From JAVBNF01 sp031551725 (GTDB taxonomy: Bacteria; Bacteroidota; Bacteroidia; Bacteroidales; P3), in NCBI GenBank assembly GCA_031551725.1, contig JAVBNF010000065.1, positions 1-56,553 of the forward strand: a stretch of 56,553 nucleotides of DNA. The letters run 5' to 3'. The position numbers were made by a program, and so were the translations under genes. Below are positions 25,753 through 34,503 of this stretch, piece after piece. The notes below the pieces were generated by a model. That model was given only the letters and a program-made list of their open reading frames with translations. It had not been told where the DNA came from and ran no database searches. The number at the start of each line of letters is the position of its first letter. The stretch's first letter is position 1.

Positions 25753-27927
25753 CTATCTTTTTGCAGATTGAACTTGTCTGAGCAAATTTATTCCATCCGT
25801 GAATGAAGGATTCTCATTTATAATTTGTTGCAGAAAGTTTTCTGCCCTGTTGTAATCTTTCATTTCATACCAGCAAACTCCCATCAGATAAGCGACAGAC
25901 AGGTCTGACGGGTCTTGTGAGAACGAAATATTAAAGGCTTCAAGTGCATTGGAATATTGTTGCAAGCCATAATAAGCATATCCAAGGAACCGATTTGCAT
26001 TCTGATCTGTTGGAAAGAATTGCCTATATGAATCCAGCATCTTGACTGCATTTACATTATCCCCTGTTCTGTAATAACCATAACCCAGCCAAAAATAAAG
26101 TGTATAATTACGCGGATTATATTCATATGCTTGCTCAAGATATGCCATTCCTTCTTCAATTTTATTTTCTTGAAGCAGCTCTATGCCTAAATAATCCGTA
26201 TCTTTTCGTCTGTCTACAACACAAAACATAGGGATATCATCTACCGTTTCCTTGTAGACTGTTCCTCGTGGCGGATAGAAAAACGATAGTTGTTGAGGGT
26301 TAACAAAAAATGTCATAAGCACCGCGTAATCACATTTAGTAGCAGCATAACCTCTAAAAGAAATATCAGTTACAACCACTTTTCCACGCCATTTTTCCGG
26401 AATATGGTAATATTTACATACTGGTGAATTAATGGTTACTACCATCGGGCGTTCTTCCGAATAATTGTCAGGAGAATTGTTCTTCAACACCCAGTCAATT
26501 CCATGCGTTCCACCAATTTGAGACTGGTTAAAATCATATTTTTTAAATGCTTTTTTTGTACCACCTACAAATTCATTATAATAAACTAATTGATAAGGTG
26601 TATTTTTCACATTCCATACAAAAAGATAAGCTAATGATAAAACAACTGCAGATGATAAAAGCCATTTAAGAGTTACGGACTTCCACATTTCCAGCAATTC
26701 CTTATAACCAACTGCAATTATTACCGGTGCCGTAACATAGGCGAACAACACGTGCCGCCATCCATCATACACATTTGCTTTTGCCATTGCCATGTATATA
26801 AAAGGAAATATCAAAGTAAAAACGAGGATGAAAACGTTGAATATTCCGATTTTTTTATATTTCCAAAGCACAACAAAAAAAGCTAAATGAAGCATGATTA
26901 AGATCGACAAAGGAGTGGTAATATAGAACATCTTTACCAAAAACCACGCGGGAAGCTGTAATGAATCGATCATCTTGCCACCATAAATAAAAGGAATACG
27001 TTGTGGGAATTTGTTTACTACGGTTGTTGCATCCAGAATATGTTTAAATCCTACTTCATAAAAATTCGGATAAAACAATAATCCGCAAACAACGCCAAGG
27101 AAAGCAGTCAGAATCAAAACGCCCGTAATTTTCAATATTTGTTTATAATTTTTAACGACGAACAAATTATAAACTTTTAGAATTGAGACACAAGCAATCA
27201 ATGAAAATAGAATCAAATAGGCAACAATCAATACCCCACCTATCCGGACACTAAGGGCAACTGCAATTCCCACCGCGATTCCTAATGCATTCTTCATTGA
27301 AATATCAGGAAGTTTTCGGAAGAACCGTATTATGAAAAACAATCCTATTGCAAAACCCAACGCATGAGGCAAATCTTTGGAATTCCATAGCATTTGTCCA
27401 AGGAAAAAAGGTGTTAAAAAGGTAATCCAGAGAGCCAAAGAAGCAGACCTCCAGCCTGCCAATTCCCTGGCGATTAACCCTATAAAAATCAATACAAAAA
27501 TATTCCAGAATACAAGATAATACAAACGCGCACTAAAAACATCTTCGAATTTAAAAATCCGGTGCAATCCGGCAAACGTTCCGTCAAAACCAACTCCATA
27601 ATATTTCTCATTTGGATACGAGGAGTTCTCCTCAAATACAAAATCCAAACAAGCGGTGTCTTTACTTCCGGAAAGGAAATAATCAAGACACTGTTCTCCG
27701 TAAAAATATTCAATAACACCGTCTCCAACCAAACATGACTTGGAAGTCATAAAAAAAAGAAGACAGAAGATAACAGCAATGCTTATCCAAAAAATAAATT
27801 TAGAATTCAGTTTTTCAAGTTTTTCCCAAGCTGTTTCCAAAGAAGATTTTTTTCTCGTTACTTGCTTGAGATCGGCTTTAGGTGGAATGCTCTTTTTGCT
27901 CGCAGGATACTTTTGTTTTTTATTCAT
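25753..27927 (-). CDS. Polytopic GT-C-type glycosyltransferase with C-terminal TPR repeats (2)
   Basis: 724 residues with the same plan as its downstream paralogue: lysine-rich N terminus (~1-45), about 10-11 helices, then TPRs (~580-724; GMAYLEQAYEYNPRNYTLYFWLGYGYYRTGD, ALEAFNISFSQDPSDLSVAYLMGVCWYE). The first-loop motif is CLVGDGVIEYFYGEQC, with GDGV in place of GDEG, so the acidic pair differs and its acceptor or activity may differ. LGQMLWNSKDLPHA, AKANVYDGWRHVLFAY and VYYNEFVGGTKKAFKKYDFN are conserved between the two. It is 24 bases downstream of the GT2 gene, in the same operon. Confidence 0.75.
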   Translation of the reverse strand: MNKKQKYPASKKSIPPKADLKQVTRKKSSLETAWEKLEKLNSKFIFWISIAVIFCLLFFMTSKSCLVGDGVIEYFYGEQCLDYFLSGSKDTACLDFVFEENSSYPNEKYYGVGFDGTFAGLHRIFKFEDVFSARLYYLVFWNIFVLIFIGLIARELAGWRSASLALWITFLTPFFLGQMLWNSKDLPHALGFAIGLFFIIRFFRKLPDISMKNALGIAVGIAVALSVRIGGVLIVAYLILFSLIACVSILKVYNLFVVKNYKQILKITGVLILTAFLGVVCGLLFYPNFYEVGFKHILDATTVVNKFPQRIPFIYGGKMIDSLQLPAWFLVKMFYITTPLSILIMLHLAFFVVLWKYKKIGIFNVFILVFTLIFPFIYMAMAKANVYDGWRHVLFAYVTAPVIIAVGYKELLEMWKSVTLKWLLSSAVVLSLAYLFVWNVKNTPYQLVYYNEFVGGTKKAFKKYDFNQSQIGGTHGIDWVLKNNSPDNYSEERPMVVTINSPVCKYYHIPEKWRGKVVVTDISFRGYAATKCDYAVLMTFFVNPQQLSFFYPPRGTVYKETVDDIPMFCVVDRRKDTDYLGIELLQENKIEEGMAYLEQAYEYNPRNYTLYFWLGYGYYRTGDNVNAVKMLDSYRQFFPTDQNANRFLGYAYYGLQQYSNALEAFNISFSQDPSDLSVAYLMGVCWYEMKDYNRAENFLQQIINENPSFTDGINLLRQVQSAKR

Positions 27928-27950
27928 TGATTTAAATAAAAAATATAAGA

Positions 27951-28670
27951 TTAGAGATTTTTCTTTATTTCTTTATTGATTGCCCTAAAATCGCCGAAAG
28001 CTTTAAACCCAATTTTAATAATTCGTTTGAAATTAATTGAGTTTACTCCCATTTGACGTGGCTTAAACGTGATCGGTGTCCAAAAAATTCTTTGTTTTTT
28101 CTTCACGGCAATAGCAGAGATTACGACGTTGCTAAGGAAAAAATCTTTCGGAATAATATTCAGATAATCCTTCAACTGTTCACGTTTCATAAGTCTGAAC
28201 GGAGTGTTGGCATCTTTTACCCAAGCACCCAAGCAAACAAACACCACCCAACGAAGTACCTTTGTAACCACCACACGGGAGAAACCATCTTGACGGCCGC
28301 CGCGTGTTCCTATAAGGAAATCGTAGTCGTTGCGTTTTTCCCAGAATAGCCAGAACTCATTAGGGTCTGTTTGCCCGTCGGAATCTGTTTGGAAAACAAA
28401 ATCTGCACCATGATCGATAGCATATTGATATGCATACAAACAAGTTGATCCGTGGCCGGAATTTGCCTTTGTTTCTGCAACAAAACAAGGATATTCTTTT
28501 GTAAGTTCAAGCATTTTTTCGTAAGTATTATCCTTACTTCCATCATTAAAAATGACCAACTTGCTATTGTTTCCGATTTTCTCAACAACAGGGTGCCATT
28601 GTTGAACAACAGATCGGATATTATCGGCTTCGTTATATGCCGGCATCACAATGTATAATACTTCACTCAT
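27951..28670 (-). CDS. Family 2 glycosyltransferase, polyprenyl-phosphate sugar synthase type
   Basis: 239 residues, GT-A fold: VMPAYNEADNIRSVVQQW (start), VIFNDGSKDNTYEKM, GHGSTCLYAYQYAI and FVFQTDSDGQTDPNEFW (DxD-like metal site). No membrane helices, like dolichyl-phosphate mannose synthase or soluble GtrB-like enzymes. The likely role is charging undecaprenyl phosphate with a sugar for the flippase and GT-C genes beside it. The start ATG shares an ATGA with the stop of the upstream GtrA gene (28670-28667), so synthesis is coupled. Confidence 0.85.
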   Translation of the reverse strand: MSEVLYIVMPAYNEADNIRSVVQQWHPVVEKIGNNSKLVIFNDGSKDNTYEKMLELTKEYPCFVAETKANSGHGSTCLYAYQYAIDHGADFVFQTDSDGQTDPNEFWLFWEKRNDYDFLIGTRGGRQDGFSRVVVTKVLRWVVFVCLGAWVKDANTPFRLMKREQLKDYLNIIPKDFFLSNVVISAIAVKKKQRIFWTPITFKPRQMGVNSINFKRIIKIGFKAFGDFRAINKEIKKNL

Positions 28671-29077
28671 GATAATATAGTTTTTTTGAAAGTTATCAAT
28701 TTATTTAAAAAGAATTGGACAAGAGCAACGGTAACAACGGTGATTAATTTGGCAGAAATTTCATCCCAGTTGCTCATAGTAACCATGTAATACAGCATTC
28801 CCGAGCTTAAAGCTAAACCGATTAAGCCAATTAGATAAAAGAAAGTAAATCGTGTCCACATTTTATCTTTTACCCGGAAATTTATATGCCGGTTTAAAAT
28901 AAAGCTGCAAAAAATTCCGCAATGAATACCAACAACATTTGCAACAAGATACTGAACATTTATTTTGCAGAGCAATGTATATACAGCAAAATCCAAACCT
29001 GCGCAGAATCCGCCGATCAATCCGTATAAAATCAGATTTCTGTATCTATTAAACAATTTGATGATAAGATTTTTCAA
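28667..29077 (-). CDS. GtrA family flippase-like protein (1)
   Basis: About 136 residues from a TTG at 29077. The frame is open to an ATG at 29164 and has another at 29134, but both would overlap the UDP-galactopyranose mutase gene by 47-77 bases; the start is therefore uncertain. Four membrane helices: YGLIGGFCAGLDFAVYTLL, YLVANVVGIHCGIFCSFILNRHINF, FTFFYLIGLIGLALSSGMLYYM and LITVVTVALVQFFLNKLITF. GtrA proteins flip lipid-linked sugars across the inner membrane. It is coupled to the GT2 gene, as gtrA is with gtrB in O-antigen modification loci. Confidence 0.82.
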   Translation of the reverse strand: MKNLIIKLFNRYRNLILYGLIGGFCAGLDFAVYTLLCKINVQYLVANVVGIHCGIFCSFILNRHINFRVKDKMWTRFTFFYLIGLIGLALSSGMLYYMVTMSNWDEISAKLITVVTVALVQFFLNKLITFKKTILS

Positions 29078-29087
29078 AACGTTTAAA

Positions 29088-30188
29088 TTAATTAAAATTT
29101 TCCAATACTTTTTCAACCACTTTGTCCATGTCATAATACTTATACTCGGCGAGTCGTCCACCAAAAAGGATATGCGGCTCTTGATCTGCCAAGGCTTTGT
29201 ACTTGTTGTATAGTTCGGTGTTTTTATCGTCGTTTACAGGATAATAGGGCTCGTCGCCTTTTTGCCATGTTGCAGGATATTCGTATGTGATAATGGTATC
29301 GGGTTGTGTGCCGAATTCAAAATGTTTGTGTTCAATAATTCGGGTATAAGGCGTTTCGGCATCGGTGTAATTAAACACTGCATTTCCTTGGAAGTCTTCT
29401 GTATTTTCCAATGTTTTGTGATCAAACTTGAGGCCGCGGTAATCCAATTCTCCGAAACAAAAATTGAAATATGCATCAATAGGTCCGGTATATACAACTT
29501 TATCCGCGATGGAAAGCAATTCGTTTTTATGCTCCAAAAAGTTTGTGTTTAAGCGGACTTCTATATTTTTTAAAAGTTTTTCAAAAAAAGGTGTATAGCC
29601 TCCGATGGGAATTCCTTGGTAGGGATCATTGAAATAATTATTGTCAAATCGAAATCGAAAAGGAAGTCTGCGGATAACAAAAGCCGGAATATCCGTGGCT
29701 TTCATTCCCCATTGCTTCTCCGAATAGCCTTTGACAAGTTTTTCATAAACATCTTTTCCTCCTAAAACAAGTGCTTGTTCTTCAAGATTTTGGGGGTCTG
29801 TGATGTGTGAAAATGCTTTCTTTTGTTCTTCAATTTTTGCCTTTGCCTCTGCAGGCGTTTGCACTTTCCATAGTTGATAGAAGGTGTTCATATTAAAAGG
29901 CAGATTGTACAAATCGCCTTTATAATTCGCAACAGGCGAATTGACATAATGGTTGAAAGAAACAAATTGATTGAGATAATCCCACACTTTTTTATTGGAT
30001 GTATGGAAAATATGTGCACCGTATTTATGAACGTTTATATTTTTGATTGTTTCTGTAAAAACGTTGCCGCCAATATGGCTGCGCTGCTCAACAACCAGGC
30101 ATTTAAAGCCTCTTTTAGTGGCTTCATGTGCATAAATGGCGCCGTAAAGACCGGCTCCTACAATCAGATAATCATACTCTTTTTTCAT
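29088..30188 (-). CDS. glf: UDP-galactopyranose mutase
   Basis: 366 residues from the ATG at 30188 (MKKEYDYLIVGAG); ATGs 6 and 24 bases upstream are in frame. FAD-binding GxGxxG-type motif VGAGLYGAIYA near 10-20, VVEQRSHIGGN, KYGAHIFHTSNKKVWDYLN, YNLPFNMNTFYQLW, KGYSEKQWG, FRFDNNYFNDPYQGIPIGGYTPFF and FGGRLAEYKYYDMDKVV are all typical. It converts UDP-Galp to UDP-Galf, so the locus probably builds a galactofuranose-containing surface glycan. It overlaps the upstream GtrA gene by 17 bases. Confidence 0.95.
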   Translation of the reverse strand: MKKEYDYLIVGAGLYGAIYAHEATKRGFKCLVVEQRSHIGGNVFTETIKNINVHKYGAHIFHTSNKKVWDYLNQFVSFNHYVNSPVANYKGDLYNLPFNMNTFYQLWKVQTPAEAKAKIEEQKKAFSHITDPQNLEEQALVLGGKDVYEKLVKGYSEKQWGMKATDIPAFVIRRLPFRFRFDNNYFNDPYQGIPIGGYTPFFEKLLKNIEVRLNTNFLEHKNELLSIADKVVYTGPIDAYFNFCFGELDYRGLKFDHKTLENTEDFQGNAVFNYTDAETPYTRIIEHKHFEFGTQPDTIITYEYPATWQKGDEPYYPVNDDKNTELYNKYKALADQEPHILFGGRLAEYKYYDMDKVVEKVLENFN

Positions 30189-30645
30189 CTTCATTTTTTT
30201 TATTAAAAACAAATCGGCTGTTTAATAAATATCCCAGCAAACCATTCGGAACAACCATAATTGCAGCGCCCAAATATTTGGAAAGATCAATGCTATAAAC
30301 ATAGATGAAAGGGAAGTAGCTGGCAATAAAATCCGCTACCATATTGTCGATTCCCAAATATTCAATTAAGGTAATTCCTCCAATATTTGTGAAATAAAGG
30401 AGTAGATATACTGCAAAAAAGCGATGGATAATTCTGTTTGATTTATTTTTAAAAACTAAATACCCGTACGATTTAAAATTAAATAGAAGGCTTAAAATAG
30501 TGCCAAACAAAGCGGCTAAAGTATAATGTAGCCCAAAAAAGGTGAAACATGCAAAAAAGAAATAACCAACAGCCGTATTTAGTGCTGCAACAAGTGCAAA
30601 GCGGACGTATCGGTGTTTTAAAAACTGAATAACCGTTTCTTTCAT
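30172..30645 (-). CDS. GtrA family flippase-like protein (2)
   Basis: 157 residues, four membrane helices: VRFALVAALNTAVGYFFFACF, LAALFGTILSLLFNFKSYGYLVF, FFAVYLLLYFTNIGGITLIEYL and YLGAAIMVVPNGLLGYLLNSRFVF. Same family as the product of 28667-29077 but clearly divergent. First gene of the six-gene glycan cluster, preceded by a near-consensus promoter (TAATATTG). Two GtrA proteins in one cluster suggest two lipid-linked sugars, matching the two GT-C enzymes. Confidence 0.87.
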   Translation of the reverse strand: MKETVIQFLKHRYVRFALVAALNTAVGYFFFACFTFFGLHYTLAALFGTILSLLFNFKSYGYLVFKNKSNRIIHRFFAVYLLLYFTNIGGITLIEYLGIDNMVADFIASYFPFIYVYSIDLSKYLGAAIMVVPNGLLGYLLNSRFVFNKKNEDEKRV

Positions 30646-30692
30646 AAATGCTTTTTGTTGTTTTACAACTTTTTAGTTTTGTAAATAAACTG

Positions 30693-30700
30693 CAATATTA
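30693..30700 (-). promoter_or_regulatory. Probable promoter box of the glycan cluster
   Basis: Reads TAATATTG on the minus strand, one mismatch from TAnnTTTG, 48 bases before the first gene of the cluster. Confidence 0.4.
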
Positions 30701-30783
30701 CGAAAAAAATGCCAAAAAATCAAGTAAAAACAAATGTATAAAAAAAATACTAATTCCTAATTCTTAATTCCTAATTATTTTTG

Positions 30784-30791
30784 TATCTTTG
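30784..30791 (+). promoter_or_regulatory. TAnnTTTG promoter box of valS
   Basis: TATCTTTG ends 21 bases before the GTG start at 30812, leaving a leader of about 14 bases. Confidence 0.65.
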
Positions 30792-30811
30792 CACGATAAA
30801 AATCAGACAAC

Positions 30812-33439
30812 GTGAAGATCGAAGAAATTGCCGCAAAATATTCTCCATCAGATATTGAAGACAAATGGTATGCTCAATGGATGAAAAAAAATTATTTTCA
30901 TTCCGAACCCGATAACCGTGAACCCTATTGCATCGTTATTCCGCCGCCCAATGTTACCGGCGTCTTGCATATGGGACATATGCTTAACAACACCATTCAG
31001 GATGTGCTTGTGCGCCGCGCCCGCATGCAGGGCAAAAACGCTTGCTGGGTACCCGGAACCGACCATGCGTCGATTGCTACGGAAGCGAAAGTGGTAGCCA
31101 AGTTACGCGAAGAAGGGATTGATAAGAAAAATCTCACACGCGACGAGTTCCTCAAACACGCTTGGGAGTGGAAAGAAAAACACGGCGGCATTATCCTCGA
31201 ACAACTCAAGAAACTCGGCGCTTCCTGCGATTGGCAACGCACGAAATTCACGATGGACGAAGATTTGTACGAATCGGTAATCAAAGTTTTTGTCGATTTA
31301 TATAACAAAGGCCTTATTTACCGCGGTGTCCGCATGGTAAACTGGGATCCGAAAGCGCTCACTGCACTTTCGGATGAAGAAGTTATTTACAAAGAAGTTC
31401 AAAGCAAACTCTATCATTTGAAATATCAAGTGGTGGATTCCGACGAATGTATTGTGATTGCAACCACACGCCCCGAAACCATTATGGGCGATACGGCCGT
31501 TTGTATGCATCCGGAAGATGAGCGTTATCAGCACTTGCGTGGAAAAAAAGTCCGCGTGCCTTTAATCAATCGCGAAGTTCCCTTGATTTTCGATGAATAT
31601 GTGGATAAAGAGTTCGGTACCGGTTGCCTGAAAGTTACGCCGGCGCACGACATCAACGACTACAACCTTGGCTTAAAATACAAACTCGACAGCATTGATA
31701 TCTTCAATGATAACGGTACACTTAACGCAAAAGCCCAAATTTATGTGGGCGAAGATCGTTTTGATGTTCGTAAAAAAATAGCAATCGAACTGAAAGAAAA
31801 AGGACTTCTGCTGAAAGAGGAAGACTATATGAATAAAGTTGGCTGTTCCGAACGTACCGATGCTGTGATTGAGCCGAAATTGTCCTTGCAATGGTTTATG
31901 AAAATGGAAAACCTTGCAAAACCTGCATTGGACGTGGTAATGGACGATACCATTCATTTTTACCCGGCGAAATTTAAAAACACCTACCGTCATTGGATGG
32001 AAAACGTGAAAGACTGGTGTATTTCGCGTCAATTGTGGTGGGGGCAGCGTATTCCGGCTTATTATCTGCCGAATCGCGAAGTGGTGGTTGCCGAAACAAC
32101 CGAAAAAGCATTAGAAACTGCACAAAAACAATTTCCGGAATTGAATTTGAAGATTTCCGATTTGCAACAAGATGAAGATGTACTTGATACATGGTTTTCC
32201 TCATGGTTGTGGCCCATTTCGGTATTCGATGGTATTCGCCATCCGGAAAATAAGGATGTAAAATATTATTATCCGACTAATGATCTTGTAACTGCGCCTG
32301 AAATTCTCTTTTTCTGGGTAGCGCGCATGATTATTGCAGGTCTGGAATATGAAAAACAAATTCCGTTTAAAAATGTGTACTTGACCGGAATTGTCCGCGA
32401 TAAATTAGGACGTAAAATGTCGAAATCACTTGGCAATTCGCCCGATCCGATCGACCTGATGAAAGTTTACGGCGCCGATGGCGTACGCGTGGGCATGCTG
32501 CTCACTTCGCCTGCCGGAAACGACTTGCCGTTCGACGAAAGTCTTTGCGAACAAGGACGCAATTTTTGCAACAAAATCTGGAATGCCATGCGCCTTGTAA
32601 AAGGCTGGGAAGTGAAAGACATCGAACAGCCCGAGTATGCGCGTGTTTCCGTTGATTGGTTTAATGCAAAATTAGATCAAACCATTGCCGAAATTGAAGA
32701 TCATTTTGAAAAATACCGTTTGAGTGATGCTTTGATGACCGTTTACAAATTGGTCTGGGACGATTTTTGCTCATGGTATTTGGAGATGATCAAGCCGGCC
32801 TATCAACAACCGATTGATAAGAAAACACTGGATTCAACCATTGATATCTTTGAAAAAATAATCAAACTTTTGCATCCGTTTATGCCATTTATTACGGAAG
32901 AAATTTGGCACACTTTGCGTGATCAAAATCAAGATTTGATGATTGCTGAAATGCCAAAATCAGAAGTGTTTGACGAAAATTTAATTGCTCAATTTGCACA
33001 AGCGCAAGAATGGATTGCCGCTATCCGTAATATTCGCAAAGAAAAAAATATTGCAAACAAAGACACTTTGGAAGTCTTTGTAAAATTAGGCGCTCCGTCG
33101 GTAAAAACATTTGATTCTATTGTAAGCAAACTTTGCAATTTAAGTAAGTTGGAATATACGGATACAAAAGTTGAACAAGCTGCATCTGTGTTGGTCGGGT
33201 CAACGGAAATTTTTATTCCGATTGGCGATAAAATCGATGTGGAGGCCGAAATTGAGCGTTTGGAAAAAGACTTAATTTATCAACAAGGATTTTTGAACTC
33301 GGTAATGAAAAAGCTCGGCAATGAAAAATTTGTAGCAGGTGCTCCGGCACAAGTAATTGAGGGCGAACAAAAGAAAAAAGCCGACGCCGAATACAAAATC
33401 AAAACGCTGGAAGAACAATTGGCAAACTTGAAAAAGTAA
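30812..33439 (+). CDS. valS: Valyl-tRNA synthetase
   Basis: 875 residues, GTG start. Class I synthetase: HIGH-type motif in PPPNVTGVLHMGHMLNN (~45-60), CP1 editing domain with IATTRPETIMGDTAV (~215-230), KMSKS in KLGRKMSKSLGNSPDP (~535), valine-specific anticodon-binding domain, and a C-terminal tRNA-binding coiled coil (EAEIERLEKDLIYQQGFLNSV, ~805-875). It attaches valine to tRNA-Val and edits mischarged threonine. Complete length for the family. It converges with the sigma factor gene, whose stop is only five bases away, so the two transcripts must overlap. Confidence 0.97.
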   Translation: MKIEEIAAKYSPSDIEDKWYAQWMKKNYFHSEPDNREPYCIVIPPPNVTGVLHMGHMLNNTIQDVLVRRARMQGKNACWVPGTDHASIATEAKVVAKLREEGIDKKNLTRDEFLKHAWEWKEKHGGIILEQLKKLGASCDWQRTKFTMDEDLYESVIKVFVDLYNKGLIYRGVRMVNWDPKALTALSDEEVIYKEVQSKLYHLKYQVVDSDECIVIATTRPETIMGDTAVCMHPEDERYQHLRGKKVRVPLINREVPLIFDEYVDKEFGTGCLKVTPAHDINDYNLGLKYKLDSIDIFNDNGTLNAKAQIYVGEDRFDVRKKIAIELKEKGLLLKEEDYMNKVGCSERTDAVIEPKLSLQWFMKMENLAKPALDVVMDDTIHFYPAKFKNTYRHWMENVKDWCISRQLWWGQRIPAYYLPNREVVVAETTEKALETAQKQFPELNLKISDLQQDEDVLDTWFSSWLWPISVFDGIRHPENKDVKYYYPTNDLVTAPEILFFWVARMIIAGLEYEKQIPFKNVYLTGIVRDKLGRKMSKSLGNSPDPIDLMKVYGADGVRVGMLLTSPAGNDLPFDESLCEQGRNFCNKIWNAMRLVKGWEVKDIEQPEYARVSVDWFNAKLDQTIAEIEDHFEKYRLSDALMTVYKLVWDDFCSWYLEMIKPAYQQPIDKKTLDSTIDIFEKIIKLLHPFMPFITEEIWHTLRDQNQDLMIAEMPKSEVFDENLIAQFAQAQEWIAAIRNIRKEKNIANKDTLEVFVKLGAPSVKTFDSIVSKLCNLSKLEYTDTKVEQAASVLVGSTEIFIPIGDKIDVEAEIERLEKDLIYQQGFLNSVMKKLGNEKFVAGAPAQVIEGEQKKKADAEYKIKTLEEQLANLKK

Positions 33440-33443
33440 GTCC

Positions 33444-33983
33444 TTATTGGTTTTTTTGGAATTCTTGAAGATTGGCCATTAATTTCTGGCGGCAGAAAAA
33501 GATACGGCTTTTTACCGTTCCGATGGAAAGGTGTAAAGCATCTGCAATTTCTTGATATTTATAACCATTCGCCATCATTTCGAACGGGATACGCTGTGCA
33601 TCATCAATTTGTGCAATTTGGCGTGAAATTTCATCTAAAAAGATATCTTGCTCGGGCTCATGCGATTCGTACTTAATCGAGTCGTCATGTGAGGCGCGGT
33701 CTTTTTGTTCCTCTATAATAGAAATATGTTTCCGTGAACGCCGGTAAGTATTCAAGAAAATATTTTTCATAATCGTAAACGTCCAAGCCTTTATACTTGT
33801 AGTGGGATCAAACTTGTCGTAATAGGTGAGCGCTTTAAGCAGGGTTTCCTGTACCAAATCGGTTGCGTCGACCTTATTTAGCGTAAGCGAATATGCATAT
33901 GTTTCCAACTGCGGCCGCAATAGAATAAGTTCTTTTTTAAAAGAACCTCCGGCTTCTTGATTTGGAATTACTTGATTTTTCAC
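33444..33983 (-). CDS. RNA polymerase sigma factor, ECF/sigma-70 family
   Basis: 179 residues. Region 2 (~20-85): LETYAYSLTLNKVDATDLVQETLLKALTYYDKFDP, KAWTFTIMKNIFLNTYRRSRK. Region 4 (~125-175): FEMMANGYKYQEIADALHLSIGTVKSRIFFCRQKL with the recognition helix. No region 1 or 3 and no anti-sigma factor gene next to it. TATCTTTG at 34025-34032 suggests it is read by the housekeeping sigma. Its targets are not known; a small acidic lipoprotein gene is divergently placed. Confidence 0.9.
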   Translation of the reverse strand: MKNQVIPNQEAGGSFKKELILLRPQLETYAYSLTLNKVDATDLVQETLLKALTYYDKFDPTTSIKAWTFTIMKNIFLNTYRRSRKHISIIEEQKDRASHDDSIKYESHEPEQDIFLDEISRQIAQIDDAQRIPFEMMANGYKYQEIADALHLSIGTVKSRIFFCRQKLMANLQEFQKNQ

Positions 33984-34024
33984 AGCACTTAGGTTAAAAA
34001 CGGGCTATTTGTTCTTTCGTCCTA

Positions 34025-34032
34025 CAAAGATA
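34025..34032 (-). promoter_or_regulatory. TAnnTTTG promoter box of the ECF sigma gene
   Basis: Reads TATCTTTG on the minus strand, 42 bases before the start at 33983. Confidence 0.6.
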
Positions 34033-34176
34033 AGCATTTTTTTAAGACAGCCAAGACTTTTTAAAAACTTAAAAATATTTAAAAAATTATAATGCTGATT
34101 TTGTGGTACTTGTAGAAAATAACTAAAAAAAATTAAAAAAAACACTAAAAAATTTTAACATTTCAATTTTTTTTAT

Positions 34177-34184
34177 TAACTTTG
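34177..34184 (+). promoter_or_regulatory. TAnnTTTG promoter box of the small lipoprotein gene
   Basis: TAACTTTG preceded by a long AT-rich tract (34060-34176, mostly A and T), an arrangement expected of a strong promoter. It is 40 bases before the ATG at 34224. Confidence 0.65.
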
Positions 34185-34223
34185 CATCGAAATTAATTAA
34201 CAAACCTTTTAAAATTTAAAACG

Positions 34224-34388
34224 ATGAAAAAAGTATTGGCATTCGCTTTCGTAGCTGGAATGATTTCTTTCGCAGCTTGTGGTGGTAACAAACCTGCTGA
34301 AGTAACTGAAGAAGCTGTTGTAACTGAAGAAGTTGCTCCTGCAGTTGAAGAAGCTCCAGTTGTTGACTCTACTGTTGTTGCTCAATAA
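34224..34388 (+). CDS. 54-residue acidic lipoprotein
   Basis: Codes for 54 residues, too short for many gene finders. The N terminus MKKVLAFAFVAGMISFAAC is a lipoprotein signal with Cys at 19 (lipobox FAAC); the mature ~36 residues are low-complexity (repeats of EE, EEA/EEV, PAVEE, VVDST), with seven Glu, one Asp, one Lys and no aromatics. It has its own consensus promoter (34177) and terminator (34411), so it is a real, probably abundant, single-gene transcript. It resembles other tiny alanine/glutamate-rich lipoproteins of Bacteroidota by composition only; function unknown, perhaps an envelope spacer or stress-response lipoprotein. Confidence 0.75.
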   Translation: MKKVLAFAFVAGMISFAACGGNKPAEVTEEAVVTEEVAPAVEEAPVVDSTVVAQ

Positions 34389-34410
34389 TTCGAGCCATCC
34401 AGAGTACAAA

Positions 34411-34437
34411 AGCTGTCCATTTGGGCAGCTTTTTTTA
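34411..34437 (+). terminator. Intrinsic terminator of the small lipoprotein gene
   Basis: AGCTGTCC (34411-34418) pairs with GGGCAGCT (34423-34430, one G-U) around ATTT, followed by TTTTTTATTT. Located 22 bases after the stop codon. Confidence 0.85.
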
Positions 34438-34503
34438 TTTGTATTAATCCCAATAAACTTTTTTGCTAAAGATTTAGCTATTATCATAAACAAAAATTTG
34501 AAA

